Shown here: piece by piece, positions 33,254 to 37,863 of the stretch | Numbering within the stretch: position 1 is the stretch's first letter | How the letters are laid out: every line of letters starts with the position of its first letter | Assembly (NCBI GenBank): GCA_026646335.1 | Contig: JAPKFY010000013.1 | Coordinates: forward strand, 1 to 37,863 | DNA length: 37,863 nt | Source of the DNA: Aequorivita sp. | GTDB lineage: Bacteria; Bacteroidota; Bacteroidia; Flavobacteriales; Flavobacteriaceae | Direction of reading: 5' to 3' | Position numbers and translations under genes: made by a program | The notes under the pieces: generated by a model | The model's input: only the letters and a program-made list of their open reading frames with translations | Databases searched by the model: none | What the model was told of the DNA's origin: nothing

Positions 33254-34282
33254 CTAATCTTGTTTGTATTCCTTCACCGCTTCAATAAAAGCACCTGCGT
33301 TTTCCAAAGGAATATTTGGCAAAATACCGTGGCCTAGGTTCACAATATATCGGTCCTTCCCAAATTCATCAATCATCTGTTTAACCATCTTTTTTATTTC
33401 TGAAGGCGGGCTGAAAAGGCGCGTTGGGTCAAAATTTCCTTGTAACGTGATTTTTCCGCCAGTCAAATATCGGGCGTTTTTAGGCGAACAGGTCCAATCA
33501 ATCCCTAATGCCGAAGCGCCGCTTTTCGCCATTGTGTCCAAGGCAAACCAGCAACCTTTTCCGAAGGCGATAACAGGTGTTTCATCTTTCAAGGCATCAA
33601 TAATCTGCTGCATATATTGCCAGCTAAATTCTTGATAATCTGTTGGCGAAAGCATGCCGCCCCAACTGTCAAAAATCTGCACTGCATTTACGCCAGCCTT
33701 AACTTTTTCCTTTAAATATAAAATTGTGGTGTCGGTTATTTTCTGAAGCAACACATGTGCGGCAAGAGGCTGGGTGAAACAAAATTCCTTTGCAATATCA
33801 AAGTTTTTGGAGCCCTGACCTTGCACGCAATAGCACAGAATAGTCCACGGACTCCCTGCAAAACCAATCAACGGAACTTCATCATTCAGTTTTTCTTTGG
33901 TCATTTTTATGGCTTCCATCACGTAACCAAGAGTTTCGTTAATGTCTGGCACAATCACACGTTCCAAATCTTTCATAGAACGGATTGGATCTGGCACCCA
34001 TGGACCAATGCCTGGCTTCATTTCCACGTGAATATTCATTGCCTGCGGAATTACCAGAATATCGCTGAACAAAATTGCAGCGTCCATTCCGTATCTTCGT
34101 ATAGGCTGCACGGTAATTTCACTGGCCAACTCAGGGGTTTGGCAACGAGTGAAAAAGTCGTATTCCTTTTTTATTTCCTGAAATTCGGGCAGGTATCTTC
34201 CGGCTTGGCGCATCATCCAAACTGGAGGTCGTTCCACGGTTTCTCCGCGGAGGGCTTTTAAGAATAAATCGTTTTTTATCAT
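33254..34282 (-). CDS. hemE: Uroporphyrinogen decarboxylase
   Basis: Removes four carboxyl groups from uroporphyrinogen III to give coproporphyrinogen III, 342 aa, cytoplasmic. The N-terminal signature is [15 protein letters not shown], followed by the [12 protein letters not shown] segment with the substrate-binding Asp, and the second signature GFAGSPWTI. The C-terminal GNFDPTRLF and NLGHGILP are typical. The ATG at 34282 is used; a TTG at 34297 overlaps the -7 box. A dedicated promoter lies in the 77-base gap after hemD. Confidence 0.96.
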   Translation of the reverse strand: MIKNDLFLKALRGETVERPPVWMMRQAGRYLPEFQEIKKEYDFFTRCQTPELASEITVQPIRRYGMDAAILFSDILVIPQAMNIHVEMKPGIGPWVPDPIRSMKDLERVIVPDINETLGYVMEAIKMTKEKLNDEVPLIGFAGSPWTILCYCVQGQGSKNFDIAKEFCFTQPLAAHVLLQKITDTTILYLKEKVKAGVNAVQIFDSWGGMLSPTDYQEFSWQYMQQIIDALKDETPVIAFGKGCWFALDTMAKSGASALGIDWTCSPKNARYLTGGKITLQGNFDPTRLFSPPSEIKKMVKQMIDEFGKDRYIVNLGHGILPNIPLENAGAFIEAVKEYKQD

Positions 34283-34294
34283 AAGTTCTAGTTC

Positions 34295-34302
34295 CAAATC
34301 TA
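34295..34302 (-). promoter_or_regulatory. -7 promoter element (TAGATTTG) for hemE
   Basis: Perfect TAnnTTTG match on the minus strand, 12 bases before the hemE ATG, so hemE and its followers may be transcribed separately from the hemC-trk-hemD part. Confidence 0.5.
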
Positions 34303-34359
34303 ACAGGTTTTTACTTGTCCGCCGAAACTATTTCTGCGAAGGAGGAAAATCCGTTAGGC

Positions 34360-35061
34360 TTATATTTTGTGAATTTTTAAAATTTTAACTGCTTTCGCAA
34401 TTACGCTTTCTACGGTTGTGGCATTTGAAATTACCGCGTTTTCAATATATTTTTTTGCTTCTGAAGCGGTTGTTGTTCCTATGCAAATTGCAAAACACCC
34501 CCCTGCGCCACACTCAGGGGGGGAATTATTCGTGAAATAACTTCTTACCCCGCTGGGACTGAAAAAAAGGATAGCGTCAAACTCTTTTTCAAATTTTTTC
34601 GGGTTTAAAGTGGTTTTATACACTTCAATTTCCTCAAAATCAATATTGTTTTCCTTTAGTTTTGAAGGAATTTCATCACTTCTTATATTTCCGCAGAAAA
34701 AGTGAAAGGAATCGTTTTTATGATTTTTCACTAGATAATCTGCTAATTCGGTTGCATAATCGGTCATTTTAATCACTTTTTGGCCGTATTCCTCCAAAAG
34801 TGATTTCGTCTTTTCGCCAACACAAAAACAATTCTCGATGATGTTTACAACTAACGAAGTCGCATTGTATGTGCGGACATTTTCAAAAAATGAATTGACA
34901 CCGTTTTGGCTCGTAAAAATTGCATTTTCAATAGTTACAGGAACTTCAAAAGGAACAAAGTCAATTTTTATGGCGTTGTATTCCACCAATGAAACCGTCG
35001 CATTTAGCAACAATGACCTCTGATTTTCCTTTAATTTTTTAGTTGATAAAACCGTGGACAT
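34360..35061 (-). CDS. hemD: Uroporphyrinogen-III synthase
   Basis: Closes and inverts ring D of hydroxymethylbilane to give uroporphyrinogen III. 233 aa, a poorly conserved family. Clear pieces are IFTSQNGVNSFF (first domain), FCVGEKTKSLLEEYG, FFCGNIRSDEIP, and the second-domain motif FFSPSGVRSYF with ICIGTTTASEAKKY. Between the last two lies NNSPPECGAGGC, encoded by a GC-rich palindrome (34498-34522), which looks like an in-frame insertion in a surface loop. The ATG at 35061 lies 23 bases inside the end of trkA, so the two are coupled. Assignment is supported by the flanking hem genes. Confidence 0.88.
   Translation of the reverse strand: MSTVLSTKKLKENQRSLLLNATVSLVEYNAIKIDFVPFEVPVTIENAIFTSQNGVNSFFENVRTYNATSLVVNIIENCFCVGEKTKSLLEEYGQKVIKMTDYATELADYLVKNHKNDSFHFFCGNIRSDEIPSKLKENNIDFEEIEVYKTTLNPKKFEKEFDAILFFSPSGVRSYFTNNSPPECGAGGCFAICIGTTTASEAKKYIENAVISNATTVESVIAKAVKILKIHKI
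34498..34522. repeat. GC-rich palindrome inside hemD
   Basis: CCCCCCTG (34498-34505) and CAGGGGGG (34515-34522) flank a 9-base spacer CGCCACACT. Within an AT-rich gene it stands out by composition and encodes the loop peptide SPPECGAGG without breaking the frame. It resembles a small mobile palindromic element. Confidence 0.6.
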
Positions 35062-35743
35062 GATTTTTTAAATATTTTTTAATGTCGCCATCTTTCCCAA
35101 AAACCGCCAAAATATCCCCTTTCTGAAAAACCATATCGGGTTTTGGCAGCCCAACTACTTCGCGTTTTTCAACTGCTCGTCCCAACAAATTGATATGTTG
35201 TTTTTTTCGAACTATGGTAATGATGTTCAATTTGAAATTCTTCCGGAAGTCTGATTGTTGGATTGTCTTTCCTACCAAATCTTCTGCCACTTCAACTTCC
35301 GAAACCAAGTATTCGTCGTCAATCTCAAAATTGTCTATACTTCCTTTCAGGTTTATTTTCTTAGTAAGGCGTTCAGCATATTCCTGTTCGGGATGGATAA
35401 TTTGATCAACGCCCATGGCTTCAAGAATAGTGTCTTCAAGTGCGGAGGCGGAACGTGAAATAATCTTGGCTTTAGTCAATTTTTTTACAATGGCCGTACT
35501 CATAATTCCGGCCCCATTGCGTTGCCCAATCGCAATAATCGCCAAATCGGCGTTGTTCAATGGCAGTGCTTGGTAGGCGTTTTCGTTAGTGGCATCTATT
35601 GCAACGGCATGTGCCACCTTGTTTTTTATCAGCTCAATCTTTTCGAGGTCGTGGTCCGCAACTATCACCTCATTGCTTGTATTTGAAAGATGAATAGCTA
35701 AAGACATCCCAAAGTTTCCAAGGCCAATAACTACAATTTTCAT
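35039..35743 (-). CDS. trkA: Trk/Ktr potassium uptake regulatory protein (RCK subunit)
   Basis: 234-aa cytoplasmic ring-forming regulator of a K+ channel-like transporter. The N-terminal RCK domain has the Rossmann nucleotide motif GLGNFG (7-12) and the ribose-binding Asp30 (VIVADHD); the AIDATNENAY segment follows. The C-terminal RCK_C domain spans about 140-230 (VSEVEVAEDLVGKTIQQSDFR, FQKGDILAVFG). The length fits the single-unit KtrA type rather than the doubled E. coli TrkA. It follows the channel gene by 28 bases and overlaps hemD by 23 bases, placing it inside the heme transcription unit. Confidence 0.93.
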   Translation of the reverse strand: MKIVVIGLGNFGMSLAIHLSNTSNEVIVADHDLEKIELIKNKVAHAVAIDATNENAYQALPLNNADLAIIAIGQRNGAGIMSTAIVKKLTKAKIISRSASALEDTILEAMGVDQIIHPEQEYAERLTKKINLKGSIDNFEIDDEYLVSEVEVAEDLVGKTIQQSDFRKNFKLNIITIVRKKQHINLLGRAVEKREVVGLPKPDMVFQKGDILAVFGKDGDIKKYLKNHVHGFIN

Positions 35744-35771
35744 ATGCTTCTTTTTTAGAAATTCAGGATTT

Positions 35772-37523
35772 TTAGTTTATCAATATATTTTCTTCGGGAT
35801 AGGTATATTCGGTTTTCCCGACGCTTTTCAAAAGCCCAATCATCAAGTTCAGCAAGCCAATTCTTCCGAAGAACATCAAGAATATTACAACATACTTGCT
35901 GTATTCAGAGAGTTGAGAGGTTATTCCCATAGAAAGTCCCACCGTAGAGAACGCTGAAAATACTTCAAATGCTATCTGTATCAGCGAAAATTCAGGGTTA
36001 AAAATAAGCAATAACAAAATACCCATCCCGATGCTTGCCAAGGAAATTGAGATGATAGCGAATGCGCGCTGCACGGCTTCAACGGCGATTCTTCGGGTTC
36101 CTATTTCAATATATTTTTTATTGCGCGCAATGGCAAAAACATTAAGGGTCGCTAATGCAAAAGTTGTGGTTTTAATTCCACCTCCGGTTGACGCCGGAGA
36201 GGCGCCCACCCACATTAAAAAAATCATGAACAGAATTCCGGGAATAGTAAAATTGGTCATATCCACAGTATTGAACCCCGCAGTGCGCGAAGTTACGGAA
36301 GAAAACATAGCCGTAGTGAATTTTCCGAAAGCAGTGGTGTGCGGCAAAAGATTGGTCTGTTGCTCAGAAAAAAGGAAAAAAATAGTTCCCGAAGCAATTA
36401 AAATTACCGTGGTGTAAAGCACAATTTTAGTATTCAAATTGATTACTCTCGAAATAAATACACGATTCTTTTTGCTGAAAATATTTATGATGAATTTTTT
36501 AAAATATTGAATCACATTATAAGCAATATGATAACCGAGACCACCAAAAACAATGAGCCCCATTACTACCCACTGCATATAATAATTGAATCGAAGCCCT
36601 GTATCGTAAAGTCCATTAGAGGCCAATGAGAACCCTGCGTTACAATATGCTGAAACTGCGTGGAAAACCGCAAAAAACCCTCTACTTCCATACGAATCTA
36701 TGTGAGACAGGGACTGATATATTAAGAAGGCCCCAATGCCTTCCAAAATCAATGAGAACACCACAATCTGCATTACCGTTCGCATTACGCTGTTCAATTT
36801 GTCGTGGCCTAAAATATCCCTCATATAAAGACTTTCTTTAAAAGAGGCGCCACTTTTAAAGAAATAGGCAAAGAAGGAAGTGAACGTAAGCATTCCCAAA
36901 CCGCCTATTTGGAAAAGAACCATAATAATCGTTTGCCCAAAAGGTGTAAAATCCTTTGCCGTATCAAGCACAATCAAACCAGTAACAGCTGTGGCACTTG
37001 TGGATGTGAAAAGTGCATCTGTAAAACTTATTTCGTGGTTGGTGGCACTTGGAAGTAAAAGCAAAAAAGTTCCCGCAAGCGCAATTATTGCAAAACTGCC
37101 CACAAAGAGAATGGCAGGGTTAAAATAGAGGCTATATATTTTTCTGAGAAAAAAAGTTAGCCTGATGAAAAAATAAAACAACAAACCATACTCAATAACA
37201 TAGCGTGCATTAAAAAACGTTTCCACCACAGAAGTTTCATAATTGGCTAATATCACTATTATTTCCAGTACAATAAGAAACAGCAGAATATAAAGGTTTA
37301 TTCTGCTGGCGCGGTTTACATCCTTTTCTTTTCGGTAATTAAAATATTCATAAAGATTGAAAGCGATGAGAGCAATCAGTAAAAGGGGCAGTACAATGAG
37401 TTTATACTGACGAAAATCTTTGAAATTCTCAAAACCGAAGTCGAAAATCAAAAATGCCAACAAGCCAAGGTCCAAAAACCAAACGAAAATATTCGTTAGG
37501 CTTGTTTTTTCCCAAAGGCTCAT
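35772..37523 (-). CDS. trkH: TrkH/KtrB-type potassium uptake channel subunit
   Basis: 583-aa inner-membrane K+ translocating subunit. Four pore-loop repeats are visible in order: TSATAVTGL, CNAGFS, SRTAGFN and FSTVGLS, each with the filter glycine. An extra N-terminal region of about 130 residues, with several helices, precedes the usual core; this is longer than classical KtrB. The GGLGMLTFTSF and GASPASTGGGIKTTT segments are further family marks. The ATG at 37523 overlaps the hemC stop by four bases (ATGA). It works with the RCK subunit encoded next. Confidence 0.93.
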   Translation of the reverse strand: MSLWEKTSLTNIFVWFLDLGLLAFLIFDFGFENFKDFRQYKLIVLPLLLIALIAFNLYEYFNYRKEKDVNRASRINLYILLFLIVLEIIVILANYETSVVETFFNARYVIEYGLLFYFFIRLTFFLRKIYSLYFNPAILFVGSFAIIALAGTFLLLLPSATNHEISFTDALFTSTSATAVTGLIVLDTAKDFTPFGQTIIMVLFQIGGLGMLTFTSFFAYFFKSGASFKESLYMRDILGHDKLNSVMRTVMQIVVFSLILEGIGAFLIYQSLSHIDSYGSRGFFAVFHAVSAYCNAGFSLASNGLYDTGLRFNYYMQWVVMGLIVFGGLGYHIAYNVIQYFKKFIINIFSKKNRVFISRVINLNTKIVLYTTVILIASGTIFFLFSEQQTNLLPHTTAFGKFTTAMFSSVTSRTAGFNTVDMTNFTIPGILFMIFLMWVGASPASTGGGIKTTTFALATLNVFAIARNKKYIEIGTRRIAVEAVQRAFAIISISLASIGMGILLLLIFNPEFSLIQIAFEVFSAFSTVGLSMGITSQLSEYSKYVVIFLMFFGRIGLLNLMIGLLKSVGKTEYTYPEENILIN

Positions 37524-37723
37524 TTCAATTGATTTTTTATAGAAAGCATGAGTTCAGATCCGCCATTATTGAGAATAAATGTAGCACAATCCTTCCCAAA
37601 ACCTTTGTGTTTTGATGTTAAAACTTTCCTTTCAATTTCAAGTTTAGTATGTCCGTCCAAAGAAAAAAGACACCCTTTAAAGAGAACCCCATCATCAATA
37701 ATTTCTGCGAAAGCACCTATGGG
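37520..37723 (-). CDS. hemC: Hydroxymethylbilane synthase (porphobilinogen deaminase), C-terminal part only
   Basis: The minus-strand frame ending in TGA at 37518-37522 (overlapping the trkH ATG) reads PIGAFAEIIDDGVLFKG, then CLFSLDGHTKLEIERKV and ends NNGGSELMLSIKNQLK. This is the third domain of HemC, which polymerises four porphobilinogens. About 68 residues are present; the rest is cut off at the right junction, where the sequence changes to GC-rich foreign DNA. The ATGA overlap with trkH shows that the heme transcription unit begins further upstream, outside the window. The exact edge is uncertain by a few bases, because GGGAGC fits both partners. Confidence 0.85.
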   Translation of the reverse strand, partial: PIGAFAEIIDDGVLFKGCLFSLDGHTKLEIERKVLTSKHKGFGKDCATFILNNGGSELMLSIKNQLK

Positions 37724-37863
37724 AGCGACGGCCTCACGATCACCCCCGAGCAGGCCTTCATCGTGGTGCCGGCGGCGCTGCTGCTGGCCTATGGCGTGCT
37801 GCGCTTCTCGACCTCGCTGCTGACCGAGCTGCGCGAGGTGGTGTTCGCCCGCGTGACCCAGCA
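37721..37863 (+). CDS. Foreign fragment of an Atm1-type ABC exporter (right chimeric end)
   Basis: From about 37721 the sequence becomes GC-rich. The + frame reads GSDGLTITPEQAFIVVPAAL, then LLAYGVLRFSTSLLTE and ends LREVVFARVTQ at the window edge. The segment AYGxLRF...L.ELR..VFARVTQ is the early transmembrane region of Atm1/heavy-metal-type ABC exporters of proteobacteria. Composition and codon use (mostly G or C in third position) are unlike the rest of the window. It runs opposite to hemC, which is cut here, so this is a chimeric join rather than a native neighbour. Truncated at both ends. Confidence 0.75.

Noticed and set aside
37548-37823. 91-codon + strand frame across the right junction
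   Set aside because: It reads antisense to hemC and out of frame in the foreign piece; a product of the chimera.
37721-37863. Horizontal transfer of an Atm1-type exporter into a flavobacterium
   Set aside because: The join interrupts hemC, the other end is foreign too, and no mobile-element signature is present; an artefact is simpler.

Overview
The window is about 37.6 kb of AT-rich chromosome from a member of the Flavobacteriaceae (Bacteroidota). At each end it is joined to a short GC-rich piece that looks proteobacterial. The assignment rests on four things. Several genes have the Bacteroidota -7 promoter element TAnnTTTG a few bases before the start codon. Three proteins carry C-terminal type IX secretion (T9SS) sorting domains. 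The gliding lipoprotein GldH sits between RicT and PBP1A. Protein families such as HU-CCDC81/SPOR, EI24 and the T9SS proteases are typical of the group. The genus cannot be fixed from sequence alone; an Aequorivita-like organism is a guess.

Layout. Positions 1-55 are foreign. 0.2-4.8 kb: hotdog acyl-CoA thioesterase, HU/SPOR protein, dprA, trpS and plsC. 4.9-8.2 kb: recA, then an ECF sigma factor and a membrane protein that looks like an anti-sigma region joined to an outer-membrane beta-barrel. 8.4-12.1 kb: a T9SS cargo pair, a small secreted protein and a large subtilisin-like protease. A 15-copy octanucleotide repeat lies in the protease's 5' coding end, and the only plausible ATG is out of frame with the protease in this copy. 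12.2-19.5 kb: trhO, a 0.7 kb non-coding stretch, ricT-gldH-PBP1A and scoAB. 19.9-24.8 kb: an orphan double ABC ATPase and a T9SS-exported M4 metalloprotease. 24.8-29.9 kb: an unusual His/Cys-motif lipoprotein, a DEDDy exonuclease, a CNNM transporter-ogt-serine hydrolase operon and two small envelope proteins. 29.9-37.7 kb: a heme biosynthesis cluster, in transcription order hemC (3' end only), trkH, trkA, hemD, hemE, a DUF6973-like gene, an EI24 gene, hemF and hemB. Positions from about 37,721 are foreign, an Atm1-type ABC exporter fragment.

How the genes work together. The heme cluster covers porphobilinogen to protoporphyrinogen and carries a two-gene K+ uptake system inside it, joined by overlapping reading frames. 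The envelope genes (T9SS cargo, GldH, PBP1A, SPOR protein, sigma/barrel pair) suggest a gliding, protein-degrading marine or soil flavobacterium. The most interesting candidate is a phase-variable secreted protease switched by slipped-strand mispairing. Next are a single-chain trans-envelope sigma regulator, a palindrome inserted in frame within hemD, and a nearly identical 24-nt leader in front of dprA and an exonuclease gene.
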